NCBI GenBank assembly: GCA_945859605.1
Contig: OX243812.1
Span: forward strand, 46,637,657-46,701,656
Length of the DNA: 64,000 bases
Origin: Lumbricus rubellus
Lineage: Eukaryota > Annelida > Clitellata > Crassiclitellata > Lumbricidae
Direction of reading: 5' to 3'
Positions within the stretch are counted from its first letter, which is position 1; each line of letters begins with the position of its first letter. A program made the position numbers and the translations under genes. The notes under the pieces were generated by a model. It had not been told where the DNA came from. It did no database searches and saw only the letters and a program-made list of their open reading frames with translations. Below, one piece after another: positions 24,401-30,924 of the stretch.

Positions 24401-26838
24401 CTTTTTTGTCGCTGGCTTTGAACTGAGAGTGCCTTTGAGTGTATTATTTTGGAGGGGTGCTCGTTAGGTCATCTGAATGAATAAATGAATTAATGTTGTG
24501 AGTGACCTATCTTTTCAGAAAGAGCTGATCCGAGAGGTGGAGATGGGTCCTTTCAAGCACACCGTGGATGATGGTCTGGATATCAGGAAGGTCAGTCTCA
24601 ATATTTAGTTACCTTAGTTCATGCAGGTCTCATTCAACACAATTTGTGTGAGGTTCACTTGCATAAAAGTGATTGGGTGAGGTCCTTCACCACCATCTGT
24701 GCTTTTAAAATAGGTGTCGCACCATTTTTAAGGTCTTTGTGTACATACCGTGCAATCCTGAGATATATGCACAGAGGTGCATGAGACACAGCCTTGCTGA
24801 AAATAATGATTATTGCACTAGGCTAGAAATAGCATGAGAATGTCATATCACTACCTAAGCGTTTGATTCGTGAGCCTTTAGTGGAACGGACAAACAAACA
24901 GGCAAACAAGCAGATGGACAAACTGTCAGAATTATTGTGTAGAGTAGAATTTGTAAATTAATTATTGCTTTTGTCATCATAGTTTGTTAGTTACTTTAAA
25001 AAAATATTTTTGACACATTTTGTAGTATGGCATCAGCAGACTCAGGTGGACTTGCTTGGGAATTGCTGTGTAAAAATGAACTTTATCGCATGGAATCAGA
25101 TTCATTTTGTCTACCTTCATTCAGTCTTTGTGCTATTGTGTTTTTTTATTTAGTTGTTTGGTTATCCAGACACATAATATGGCCTGTTGAAGTGCCTGAC
25201 AGGAGCATTTGTTTCTTAGTATCTGTCTTTATTTGAGAGCATTATTCATTTGTCTTTACAGGCAGCATTTGAATGCATGTACACATTGCTGGATTCGTCA
25301 CTCGACCGACTGGACATTTTTGAATTCCTCAAGCATGTTGAAGATGGACTGAATGACCACTACGACATCAAGATGCTGACGTATCTGATGCTCGTGAGAC
25401 TGGCTGACCTCTGTCCAAGCGCTGTCCTTCAGCGTAAGTTATGCTCTCCAACCATTCATTTCTTTGACACCACCTTGCCTTGATTAATCTCAACTGTGTG
25501 CTGCCCACTTTCATTGCTTCTGGCACGTTCTATCTTAGCTTTAAAACCTCTTCTTCTGGTCATGGTTTGTTTGTATGTGTGCATGCAAATATGAACTTGT
25601 ATCTTTGTAAGGACCTATGAAAGGCAGTTTTTGTCTGAAAGGTATAAGAAGGTGTGATTTACAGCAAACTGAGAGTTTGCAGGAGTTATAATGAAGTTCT
25701 GAGGAACAACAATGGTTTCCTTTGATTCCTCTGCATTAGACCTTAGAGTTGGAGCTCTTGCAGTTTGAGCTTGTTGTCGTGACAGAACCTTATTTCGCTA
25801 GTTATGTGTTTGACTGCTCCAGACTTGGACCAGATTGTGGAGCCTCTGAGAGTGACTTGCACAACAAAGGTGAAGGCGAATTCAGTGAAGCAGGAGTTTG
25901 AAAAGCAGGATGAACTGAAAAGATCGGCCATGAGAGCTGTCGCCGCCCTTCTCCAGATTCCAGATGCAGGTACTTTAGCACGTTGCTGCTTTTTCTATTT
26001 CTTTTGTCCCATGTCTAAGCAGGTTGGTACAGTGGTTAACTGCAAAGTATAATGACATTTCTTTTCCTGGTTTGACAACAAGATTTGCATCAAAATGACT
26101 TTACGTCATGTCGATTTGGGTTACGATGGAAGGATCTATCAAATTGTTGTCAACCCCTCAGCCCTTTCTCGTATCTAAACCACTGATTTATAGTATATAA
26201 ATCTCTTAAGTTATTAATGTAATTAATTACTTAAATTTATAATACATGCACAGTCACAGTGATATGATGTGCTTCAATGAGAAGATGCAGTTAGATATCC
26301 AAGTACTTAAAACCAATGAGAAATAAAGGAAGAAATTTGAATTTGAGCTGCAAAGAGATTGTGGCAGTCAACTTCATTCGTTGGGGTAGAGGCATGGAAT
26401 CGGCATTCCAAGCGAACCATAACTGTTCTCCGTTGTGGCTCAGCTAAAGACCTGTACTTGATGAATGCACACAACAGGGAGGGATGTAAGGAGCTGGCAG
26501 CGACTGGTGCTGAGAGCTTTGTAGGTCAAATTAAAATTTTATTCTGATTTTATTAAATGGTCAGGAATATTGATTACCTACTCAGAATGGACTATGTTGC
26601 CCTTACTTCACGTATCAAATATCAACTCCTGTCTAGATCTAGTTGTGTGTGTGGATCTGTGTGTTATTCGCTGTGTGTAATCACTGAAATTGCTTTTGTA
26701 ATTGTAGACAAGAGCCCACTGATGAATGACTTTATATCGCAGATCAAGGTTAATCCAGAGCTGACTGGAATGTTTGAAAGCATCCAGAGAGACACGACAA
26801 TGACGACCAGTGAAACGTCGCTGATGGATATCAGCTAG
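326..26838 (+). CDS. CAND1: CAND1, cullin-associated NEDD8-dissociated protein 1 (33 exons, 1232 aa)
   Basis: CAND1 binds un-neddylated cullin-RBX1 cores and exchanges substrate-receptor modules of SCF-type ubiquitin ligases in cytosol and nucleus. The joined exons give 1232 residues, against 1230 in human, and collinear similarity runs end to end. Landmarks: [14 protein letters not shown] start, [20 protein letters not shown], the acidic loop [19 protein letters not shown] followed by [16 protein letters not shown], the block [16 protein letters not shown], and the C-terminal TIP120 segment [18 protein letters not shown]. The fold is an all-helical HEAT-repeat solenoid. Every intron is GT-AG except intron 1, which is GC-AG, and every exon junction keeps the frame. 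The start at 326 is chosen because MASxSxHIxNLLEK matches the vertebrate N-terminus and exon 2 begins exactly at the conserved K/M boundary. Introns hold many repeats but no lesion in coding sequence. Identification is near certain; exact UTR ends are not visible. Confidence 0.97.
991..1092 (+). CDS. CAND1: CAND1 exon 2
   Basis: Residues 15-48, starting [20 protein letters not shown]. Acceptor tatttcag, donor gttatt, phase 0 at both ends. The exon itself starts with ATG, so it could serve as an alternative start. Confidence 0.97.
1294..1361 (+). CDS. CAND1: CAND1 exon 3
   Basis: Residues 49-71, [20 protein letters not shown] followed by VK and a split Cys. Acceptor ctgtag, donor gtgagt. Confidence 0.97.
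1694..1756. mobile_element. 63-bp TTAA miniature inverted-repeat element, copy A
   Basis: It is flanked on both sides by TTAA (1690-1693, 1757-1760) with ends CCCTTTGATGCCG and CGACATTAAAGGG. The 63-bp element at 7647-7709 is the same sequence in the opposite orientation with scattered changes. TTAA target sites with CCC ends are the piggyBac-superfamily signature. It has no coding capacity. Located in CAND1 intron 3. Confidence 0.8.
1820..1932 (+). CDS. CAND1: CAND1 exon 4
   Basis: Residues 71-109, [20 protein letters not shown] then [17 protein letters not shown]. Acceptor tttacag, donor gtaagc. Confidence 0.97.
2757..2857 (+). CDS. CAND1: CAND1 exon 5
   Basis: Residues 109-142, [20 protein letters not shown] then [13 protein letters not shown]. 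Acceptor tttcag, donor gtacac. Confidence 0.96.
2933..2992 (-). mobile_element. LINE 3'-end fragment
   Basis: Blocks CACCTTGTG, CTATCAGTTC, GAACTCTAGCGA match the 3' end of the minus-strand LINE at 18310-19393. Only about 60 bases are present, so this is an extreme 5' truncation or a leftover. Located in CAND1 intron 5. Confidence 0.6.
3546..3612 (+). CDS. CAND1: CAND1 exon 6
   Basis: Residues 143-165, [20 protein letters not shown]. The acceptor reads tagcag, a NAGNAG tandem site. The upstream AG is chosen because the Gln is conserved in human CAND1. Donor gtcagt. Confidence 0.93.
4585..4722. repeat. Two-copy tandem duplication with AT-rich spacer
   Basis: ACACAGGTCATCGCTCA, GTGCATGTTTCCTAATA and AGAGCAAGAATTGAATAAA each occur twice. 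The first copy is split by a TATATA-rich insert. The duplication interrupts the transposase remnant of the surrounding element. Confidence 0.8.
4712..5760 (+). pseudogene. Transposase remnant of the hAT-like element
   Basis: Three frames carry pieces of one protein: [20 protein letters not shown], then [20 protein letters not shown] and [20 protein letters not shown], then [17 protein letters not shown] segments (read [13 protein letters not shown]), ERGVALIQD and [18 protein letters not shown]. Frameshifts and stops separate them, so no functional protein is possible. The pieces resemble a transposon protein common in cnidarian and other invertebrate genomes; that family assignment is from memory. 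Boundaries are approximate. Confidence 0.65.
6610..6708 (+). CDS. CAND1: CAND1 exon 7
   Basis: Residues 165-198, [20 protein letters not shown] then [12 protein letters not shown]. Acceptor taacag, donor gtaagt. The preceding intron holds the 2.4-kb hAT-like element. Confidence 0.96.
7421..7547 (+). CDS. CAND1: CAND1 exon 8
   Basis: Residues 198-240, [20 protein letters not shown] then [21 protein letters not shown]. Acceptor ttgtag, donor gtaaat. Confidence 0.96.
7647..7709. mobile_element. 63-bp TTAA miniature inverted-repeat element, copy B
   Basis: Flanked by TTAA at 7643-7646 and 7710-7713. Ends CCCTTTAATGCCGG and CGGCATCAAAGGG. It is the inverted relative of the element at 1694-1756 and has exactly the same length. 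Located in CAND1 intron 8. Confidence 0.8.
8141..8303 (+). CDS. CAND1: CAND1 exon 9
   Basis: Residues 240-294, [20 protein letters not shown] through [20 protein letters not shown]. Acceptor ttgcag, donor gtttgt. Confidence 0.96.
8481..8587 (+). CDS. CAND1: CAND1 exon 10
   Basis: Residues 295-330, [20 protein letters not shown] then the acidic stretch [16 protein letters not shown] (the E or Q at the join follows directly). Acceptor tgtgcag, donor gttcgt. This donor is chosen over gtaacg two codons on because only it keeps phase with exon 11. Confidence 0.9.
8890..9041 (+). CDS. CAND1: CAND1 exon 11
   Basis: Residues 330-381, [20 protein letters not shown] through [14 protein letters not shown]. 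Acceptor ttccag, donor gtagct. Confidence 0.95.
9069..9186. repeat. 29-bp tandem repeat, about 4 copies
   Basis: The unit GATTATTGTTTACTGGCTGA plus AATAATTGT is repeated about four times. The first copy has one extra T and the rest are nearly identical. It starts 28 bases after CAND1 exon 11. Confidence 0.9.
9513..9621 (+). CDS. CAND1: CAND1 exon 12
   Basis: Residues 381-417, [20 protein letters not shown] then [15 protein letters not shown]. Acceptor ttgccag, donor gtgaga. Confidence 0.95.
9904..9968. repeat. Two-copy tandem duplication (about 33 bp)
   Basis: TATAGGTGC(G/A)TGTAGTAAATAG followed by (T/C)G(G/A)CTGA occurs twice in tandem in CAND1 intron 12. Confidence 0.7.
10296..10481 (+). 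CDS. CAND1: CAND1 exon 13
   Basis: Residues 417-479, [20 protein letters not shown] through [20 protein letters not shown]. Acceptor ttttag, donor gtaatt. Confidence 0.95.
10995..11106 (+). CDS. CAND1: CAND1 exon 14
   Basis: Residues 479-516, [20 protein letters not shown] then [17 protein letters not shown]. Acceptor aaccag, donor gtaagc. Confidence 0.95.
11377..11801 (+). mobile_element. 5'-truncated LINE (non-LTR retrotransposon), RT C-terminal region
   Basis: It is flanked by a perfect 12-bp target duplication GAACCAAATGAC (11365-11376 and 11802-11813). The frame carries [40 protein letters not shown] and [12 protein letters not shown], the conserved region after the RT domain of RTE-type ORF2 proteins. 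It then has a stop and a short (AAG)n tail. Frame 11363-11776 is open, but only the C-terminal portion is present, so the copy is inactive. Located in CAND1 intron 14, same strand. Confidence 0.9.
11935..12028 (+). CDS. CAND1: CAND1 exon 15
   Basis: Residues 517-548, [20 protein letters not shown] then [11 protein letters not shown]. Acceptor ttgcag, donor gtagac. Confidence 0.96.
12353..12470 (+). CDS. CAND1: CAND1 exon 16
   Basis: Residues 548-587, [20 protein letters not shown] then [18 protein letters not shown]. Acceptor ttgtcag, donor gtgagt. Confidence 0.95.
12847..12978 (+). CDS. CAND1: CAND1 exon 17
   Basis: Residues 587-631, [20 protein letters not shown] through [19 protein letters not shown]. 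Acceptor gttcag, donor gtaagc. Confidence 0.96.
13242..13375 (+). CDS. CAND1: CAND1 exon 18
   Basis: Residues 631-676, [20 protein letters not shown] through [16 protein letters not shown]. Acceptor ttgtag, donor gtgagt. Confidence 0.95.
13590..13870 (-). repeat. Interspersed repeat sharing the SINE 3' module
   Basis: It starts (on +) with (ATTC)n, then ATAGCGCCTCTTCAAG and ACTCAGAGGCGCTCCC. The latter is the reverse complement of the 3' module seen in the tRNA-derived SINEs here. The remaining 200 bases (GTCATTCCAGATTGACGG, GAGAAGGCTCGGTGCTGTC, GCGGAGCGAAGGG) differ from those SINEs. It is probably a second retroelement family using the same 3' end. Located in CAND1 intron 18. Confidence 0.6.
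14395..14480 (+). CDS. CAND1: CAND1 exon 19
   Basis: Residues 676-704, [20 protein letters not shown] then ENDLHVSQ. Acceptor ttccag, donor gtagat. Confidence 0.94.
14937..15030. repeat. Short interspersed repeat with internal duplication
   Basis: GGGCCTGGAAAACCTGG occurs twice within 50 bases, separated by AAAGTCATGAAAATAGG. The unit resembles a dispersed repeat seen in many animal genomes, but its class is not clear from this copy. Located in CAND1 intron 19. Confidence 0.4.
15147..15261 (+). CDS. CAND1: CAND1 exon 20
   Basis: Residues 705-743, [20 protein letters not shown] through [13 protein letters not shown]. Acceptor ttgtag, donor gtctga. Confidence 0.93.
15665..15750 (+). CDS. CAND1: CAND1 exon 21
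   Basis: Residues 743-771, [20 protein letters not shown] then VGFRELYQ. Acceptor gtctag, donor gtaggt. Confidence 0.95.
16261..16314 (+). CDS. CAND1: CAND1 exon 22
   Basis: Residues 772-789, [18 protein letters not shown], matching the human segment MLTGPVYSQS..THKQ. Acceptor gtctag, donor gttcgt. Short (54 nt), phase 0 at both ends. Confidence 0.92.
16768..16863 (+). CDS. CAND1: CAND1 exon 23
   Basis: Residues 790-821, [20 protein letters not shown] then [12 protein letters not shown]. Acceptor ttgcag, donor gtaagt. Confidence 0.95.
16959..17601. mobile_element. piggyBac-like TTAA element carrying a microsatellite (643 bp)
   Basis: TTAA at 16955-16958 and 17602-17605 flanks perfect 14-bp terminal inverted repeats CCTCCTTAGCGTTA and TAACGCTAAGGAGG. 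Subterminal palindromes CCGAGTGTCACTCGG and CCGAGTACTACTCGG lie near the right end. The centre (about 17022-17410) is a TGTA-rich microsatellite and there is no transposase. TTAA duplication with CC-starting ends fits the piggyBac superfamily. Located in CAND1 intron 23. Confidence 0.85.
17022..17410. repeat. Imperfect (TGTA)n / (TATG)n microsatellite
   Basis: Nearly 390 bases of ATGTATGT-type repeats with interruptions. It yields long low-complexity open frames on both strands (Met/Tyr/Val/Cys or Tyr/Ile/His only), which are not genes. Confidence 0.95.
18026..18093 (+). CDS. CAND1: CAND1 exon 24
   Basis: Residues 822-844, [20 protein letters not shown] then KH and a split Ile. Acceptor atgcag, donor gtaagt. 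Confidence 0.95.
18310..19393 (-). mobile_element. 5'-truncated RTE-like LINE with RT palm and C-terminal region
   Basis: A 346-residue frame (19358-18318) has no internal stop. It carries [20 protein letters not shown], the RT catalytic motif [10 protein letters not shown] (YADD at residues 89-92), [50 protein letters not shown] and [12 protein letters not shown]. The frame extends upstream to [11 protein letters not shown] and is cut there, so the N-terminal endonuclease and RT fingers are missing. No target duplication was found. The open frame suggests recent insertion. It lies antisense in CAND1 intron 24. Confidence 0.92.
19676..19770 (+). CDS. CAND1: CAND1 exon 25
   Basis: Residues 844-876, [20 protein letters not shown] then [11 protein letters not shown]. 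Acceptor catcag, donor gtaagc. Confidence 0.96.
20292..20395 (+). CDS. CAND1: CAND1 exon 26
   Basis: Residues 876-910, [20 protein letters not shown] then [14 protein letters not shown]. Acceptor ttacag, donor gtacaa. Confidence 0.96.
20702..20813. repeat. Foldback (34-bp inverted repeat) element
   Basis: The left arm begins GTGGAATCTGTTTCGATAAG and the right arm ends CTTATCAAAACAGATTCCAC. The arms are about 34 bp with two or three mismatches around a 44-base AT-rich loop. It is likely a MITE remnant. Located in CAND1 intron 26. Confidence 0.7.
20945..21230 (-). repeat. tRNA-derived SINE, full-length-like
   Basis: On the minus strand it starts GGTGCTCGGTAGTACAGTGG, with an A box like TAGTACAGTGG and a perfect B box GGTTCAATTCC (+ strand 21165-21175). 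It ends in an (ATC)n tail near 20945. It differs from the other SINE family in the window. Located in CAND1 intron 26, antisense. Confidence 0.8.
21231..21256. repeat. (TA)n microsatellite
   Basis: A TATATA run directly upstream of the CAND1 exon 27 acceptor. Confidence 0.9.
21270..21337 (+). CDS. CAND1: CAND1 exon 27
   Basis: Residues 911-933, [20 protein letters not shown] then SI and a split Trp. Acceptor ttttcag, donor gtaaac. A (TA)n run and a SINE lie just upstream. Confidence 0.94.
21385..21453. repeat. (GAT)n microsatellite
   Basis: About 22 GAT triplets without interruption in CAND1 intron 27. Confidence 0.97.
22282..22471 (+). CDS. CAND1: CAND1 exon 28
   Basis: Residues 933-996, [20 protein letters not shown] through [17 protein letters not shown]. 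Acceptor cacacag, donor gtgtga. A decayed copy of its first 60 or so bases and the adjacent intron lies downstream of the gene near 28230-28380. Confidence 0.96.
22594..23290. mobile_element. Long foldback MITE (about 700 bp, arms about 270 bp)
   Basis: Ends GTGGAAGAATTTTAG and CTAAAATTCTTCTAC are inverted repeats flanked by TA on both sides. Arms stay complementary far inward, for example ATGGGGACTTTTGGTATTTT against its complement and GAGGATCATTTTTG against CAAAAATGATCCTC, around a roughly 150-base centre. Each arm carries CCGCCATCTTGG or its complement, a YY1-type motif (22715-22739 and 23134-23158). No coding capacity. Located in CAND1 intron 28. Confidence 0.88.
23794..23982 (+). CDS. 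CAND1: CAND1 exon 29
   Basis: Residues 997-1059, [20 protein letters not shown] through [20 protein letters not shown]. Acceptor tttcag, donor gtaagt. Confidence 0.97.
24519..24590 (+). CDS. CAND1: CAND1 exon 30
   Basis: Residues 1060-1083, [20 protein letters not shown] then DIRK. It is identical to human over this stretch. Acceptor ttttcag, donor gtcagt. Confidence 0.97.
25262..25433 (+). CDS. CAND1: CAND1 exon 31
   Basis: Residues 1084-1141, [20 protein letters not shown] through [16 protein letters not shown]. Acceptor tttacag, donor gtaagt. Confidence 0.97.
25823..25969 (+). CDS. CAND1: CAND1 exon 32
   Basis: Residues 1141-1190, [20 protein letters not shown] through [20 protein letters not shown]. 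Acceptor ctccag, donor gtactt. Confidence 0.97.
26708..26838 (+). CDS. CAND1: CAND1 exon 33 (terminal coding part)
   Basis: Residues 1190-1232, [20 protein letters not shown] through SETSLMDIS, stop TAG at 26836-26838. Acceptor ttgtag. Confidence 0.96.
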
Positions 26839-26896
26839 ATGGATGGATATTACCAATGGCTAGGTCACTGACCAACAGACATTTCCCAATGTGCTA

Positions 26897-26902
26897 AATA
26901 AA
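26897..26902 (+). terminator. CAND1 poly(A) signal candidate
   Basis: AATAAA 59 bases after the CAND1 stop codon. It is the first canonical hexamer downstream, but the actual cleavage site cannot be seen. Confidence 0.5.
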
Positions 26903-27828
26903 TAGTGAACATTGCTTGCATGTCCTGTGGCCTGTGAACTCTGTAGCCGAATTTAAAACAAAAACCAATCCAGTTTCATTGTGTTATATTGTCTTGCACA
27001 CTGAACCTTTTAATGCTTTCATGCTGTTATAACTGGACTGTTAGAGACAACAATGTTTAAAACTTAATGTTTCTGGGTCGTGAGCCATTGTTGCTGTTCA
27101 TATTGAATTTTATTGCAGTTGTTAGTTTATCTCGCTCTGTTGAGAAAAGCCATTTTCAGCTCTTCTGCTTTGGTTTTACTTTCCATGAGAAATTCCTGTT
27201 AACGTATTATATATTAATGTTTGCAGGAGTCTGGCTTTTACTTTCACGGTGTCAATTTTTCAGAGTTTTAGGGTCTGCTAATTGTTGTGTAAATTTATCC
27301 AATCCAACTAAAACAAATTTAGCCTTCAGTATAAGAACCACTAAAGTCCATTTTTACAATTTTTCTTAGATGTTCAGAGAATGAACTTTGAAAGTCTACA
27401 AGTATTTTAATTATCAAAATCTTAAAATTTAAATTGGAATTGTATGACTGTTATGTCTATATAACATGTTTTGAAAGATATAAGTTTAATGTATGGTGCC
27501 ACATTATAAAGGTTTAAATGTTGCTGTATGTGTTGATTCTTCACTTTGCTCCATGCATTGATTTGATAGCATACTATAATTTTTCTTGAATAATTGCAAA
27601 GTTAAAAAAATATCAAAATAATCATCATAGTTGCTGGTATTGAACTAAAACAGAATTAAAATTTAAGTCAAATATTTTCTGCCATGCGGTTTTGCAGTTC
27701 ATGGAAGAAACACTGAAGCCCTTTCACTCTAGTTTTATTTTTAGATGAAAGCTATATTTTATTGTCATTGTAAACTCAAATGACGTGGCTTTTCCCGAAA
27801 GAGACACATTGCAATACATGCTCTATAG

Positions 27829-28149
27829 CATTGTTTCCCAACCTTTTTTGACCGTAGGTCCACTTTTTCTAAGTTGGAGGACACGAGGGCCACTTTTCTT
27901 AGTTGAAGGACATGAGGTGGCCAAAAGGCTAAAATATAATTAACCAAAAGCATATATAATTGTTATAATGTTTGATGTTATTTATAGAGGTCAAAATAAA
28001 ATAATTTGTAATTGAAAATAATTATCGTCTATCCTGTCTGAATTGTCAAATTTTTCATATATTTAAAAAAATTCTTTTAGAGATGAGGGCCATTTTCATA
28101 GATCTGGCGAGCCACTTTTGGCCCGCGGGCCACAGGTTGGGAACCGCTG
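27829..28149. mobile_element. hAT MITE (321 bp)
   Basis: A perfect 8-bp target duplication CTCTATAG lies at 27821-27828 and 28150-28157. Ends CATTGTTTCCCAACC and GGTTGGGAACCGCTG match the widespread hAT (Charlie-type) end CAGCGGTTCCCAACC. Internally GGGCCACTTTT occurs near each end as subterminal repeats. No coding capacity. Confidence 0.92.
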
Positions 28150-28229
28150 CTCTATAGTATTAGGTGTCACAGGGCAGAGTTAACTGAGAAGTGTCAAAAA
28201 TGGACTCTAGTGGTTTTTCAGATGAAAAC

Positions 28230-28380
28230 AGTGAAATGGAACAAGAACAGGAAAGAAATTAATGTTGCAACTAAAATAACACTGCTTTCAGGAAACTTGG
28301 AGAGACTGTTGAATATGTACACCGTGAGTTGCTGATAAAGAATTGTGAATGTTCAGAGGAACATGCAATGATTTCTTTAG
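28230..28380 (+). pseudogene. Decayed duplicate of CAND1 intron 27 / exon 28 boundary
   Basis: Blocks GAAATTAATGTTG, CTAAAATAACACTGC, GGAAACTTGGAGAGACTGTT and GAGTTGCTGATAAAGAATTG repeat the parent at about 22207-22330 in the same order and orientation. The exon part reads [12 protein letters not shown], then breaks (four or more bases lost). The acceptor cacacag of the parent is acaccgt here, so it cannot be spliced. It includes intron sequence, so it arose by DNA duplication, not by retrocopying. Confidence 0.88.
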
Positions 28381-29295
28381 CAGCGGGCTGATCCAATTAC
28401 CGCAGTAGGCCTTGACGTGAGTGGTGCTCTTACAATGCTCTTAGGGTTGCATTAGTTGTCAGCTGATTACCAGCACTGATTAAAAGTCTGCACTCAATTC
28501 CAGATATTTGTGATAAGACTAGGTTCTGTGAGTTGAGTAAAGTTTTGTAGATAATGAATACCACCACCACCACAGACTTGACAAAACTTTGAAGAGACGT
28601 CTGAAGTCTGAATATTAGAAAGTACTGGTTATTTTATGTGAATAATGTTAGTACTTGAGGAGTGATGAAAGTGTATCCCATTTTTCACTGAAGATAGCTA
28701 GTTATTGCACAGACCACTATAGGGTGGCAACCATACTTTGGGCGTGAGATGGGTCTCCTATTCTCTGGTTTGCAGAATTTGGTGCCTGTCTGGAATCTCT
28801 GGATGATAGCTTGTTCAAAATACCTTGTCTGCCATGCTGATTTCTTTTATTGTGATTACTTGACTGGTTGGAGTGGAATTAAATTGAGTTGCATCCTGTT
28901 GCAGTGTTGCAATAACTTCAGTGATTTGTCTCTTGGGTGGCAGTTCAGGATCTTAGTGCAAAATGAGCTAACTCTAAAATCCTGTAAGCTCGTTACATGG
29001 TGGGGGCCTCTTGCGTGGTGTTTTTGAAACCCTCCTTATCTGGGGCCCTGGACTCTAAGCTTGGAGGGCTTTCATCCATTAGCTAGACTAAAGAGTGAAA
29101 ATAGTATGGTTGCTATATAAAACTGCAGTTGGATTAAAAAGTATTAAACATTATCAATACATAGTTCAAAACACATTAATAGTTAAGACAAAACAAGAAT
29201 ACAATCAGTATGTATTGGCTAATGTGGCATGTTGCTTTTTACTTTTTGCATGCATTATGATAAGATGGAGCAGAGGCCTGGGCATTAACGAAAAG

Positions 29296-29694
29296 GAATG
29301 AGGGTCTGCTGGAAAGAACAGAGATGAGAATGCTGCCATGGATACTTGGGATATCACTGAAAGACAGGAAGCGAAGCGACGACATCAGGAAGAAGCTCGG
29401 TGTGGCGTGCATCACTGACAAGGCACGAGAGACCAGGCTGAGGTGGTATGAACATGTAATGAGAAAAGAGGAGGATAGCTGTGTCAAAAGAATCATGCAA
29501 GCGGAGGTATATGGTCGACGCAGTCTGGGATGACAGAAGAAAAGATGGGAGGACGTGATACAACAGGACGAAGCTGCTCAAACTGAAGAAAGAAGACGCT
29601 GGAAACGGAGACAAGTGGAGGAGAAGGATATCCGAGTGGCTGACCCCTCAACAGAGGGAATAATTCTAGCCTGAAGGGAAAGAAGAAGAAGAAA
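29296..29694 (+). mobile_element. LINE C-terminal fragment, broken
   Basis: Encodes LLERTEMRMLPWILGISLKD, SDDIRKKLGVACITDKARET, RLRWYEHVMRKEED and, after an in-frame TGA at 29531-29533, QKKRWEDVIQQDEAA and ERRRWKRRQVEEKD. It then has a (GAA)n tail. This is the post-RT region of RTE-like ORF2, from a different lineage than the copies at 11377 and 18310. Inactive because of truncation and the stop. Confidence 0.85.
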
Positions 29695-30569
29695 TATTAT
29701 AATTATGGTGAGAAGCACATCCACCCTGAGGTAACTTTCAGGTTTCCAGTAAGTAAGTAGTAATGTTTGTTACTAGTCAAGTTCCACCGCACAGCCACAA
29801 TCATACTAATTACCATCCTAGCACCATTATGCTGTCACCGCTTGACCTCCCGGATTTTGACCTGGCACCGGAACAAAAAGGCAGCTCTGGCTATTGCGGA
29901 TTTGATTTTATGTAGTGCCGGTGAATAAGCTCCTTGACATGGCTTTGTGGGCGTTGAGAAATTCTCTGGAGATTTACATTACATTACAGGCCTGCAAACT
30001 GATCTGCAGTAGCTAGGCTACATGGTTGTAGACTGCAGGGTCAGCAGTCTGAACTATGAAAATGGAAAAACACAAAATTGTTGTATTTAAAAGCTTGGGG
30101 GCCCTTTGAACCTTGAGGCCACTGGACTTTGTCCACTCTCGTTATGGTTGTTACGCCACTGGTTCTCACAAAGATCCTGCCTTATCATTATGCAGCTTGG
30201 AGGCCTCTGATCCAGATGAATGTCTGGGCAATGAATTTTCATGTATAGTCGGACTGTACATTTTATGTTTTTTTTAAACATAGGCTACTGCGCTCTGAAG
30301 TTTGAAGTAATAACAAATATCAGTCTTCGAAGGTAGGCATAATAAAGAGACAGAAGTCTGGTGTGCATGGCAATTGTTACATTTTAAACCCGGTTGGTCT
30401 GTATATAGTATAGGGCCTATCTCGTTGGTTGTTTTTTAAGGACACTGTGTCATATCACAGGATTGTTAGTGTCGCCGTACTCCTTTCCACAGGCTTGGGA
30501 ATTTCCCCCTCTAAAATACGAGCAGTGACCTGTAGCCGTATAGCTGTACAAAATGTGACTTAGGCTACT

Positions 30570-30613
30570 TTGTTTGTTTGTTTGTATGTGCACTTGTTAA
30601 TTGTTATAGCGCT
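30570..30613 (-). repeat. SINE 3'-end fragment
   Basis: TTTGTTTGTTTG, GTATGTGCACTTGTTA and TTATAGCGCTACTC match the reverse complement of the SINE 3' end (compare 61844-61880). Confidence 0.6.
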
Positions 30614-30816
30614 ACTCACCTACTGTTACAGTACACCGCGACCGAATCTAGCCTAGTCCTTAATTTCTGAGGGTTACCCTTGGGACAACGCTGTTTAATT
30701 GCAGTGCTCGTGGCTGAACAGCGAAGTATCGACAGCGTTTCTAGGTCAGCGCGATATTTTATAGGTCGGGTGCATGCATGTAATTAACGCTGTACGCTGA
30801 GGGATTAAGCGATATA

Positions 30817-30924
30817 ATGGGTCGAACGCTTAAATCGGACTTCATTAAAAGTCTTTCTTTTCTTGTGATGCTTTTGTTGTCCTCGGCAGCGCAAGACGAA
30901 TCGCAACTGAGATTTCTTATCGTG
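30817..30924 (+). CDS. ACP-like exon 1
   Basis: Residues 1-36: signal peptide MGRTLKSDFIKSLSFLVMLL and the start of the luminal domain DESQLRFLIV. Donor gtaagt, phase 0. LRFLIV aligns with LRFVTL just before the RHG motif of ACP2. Confidence 0.93.

Larger units (their letters stand above)
26839..30816. other. CAND1-to-ACP intergenic spacer
   Basis: About 4 kb. It holds the CAND1 3' UTR, a hAT MITE (27829-28149), a decayed copy of the CAND1 exon 28 boundary (28230-28380), a LINE end (29296-29694) and a SINE 3' fragment (30570-30613). Between these no coding frame with family resemblance was seen. The last 200 bases should include the promoter of the downstream gene, but no core element was recognised. 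Confidence 0.7.
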
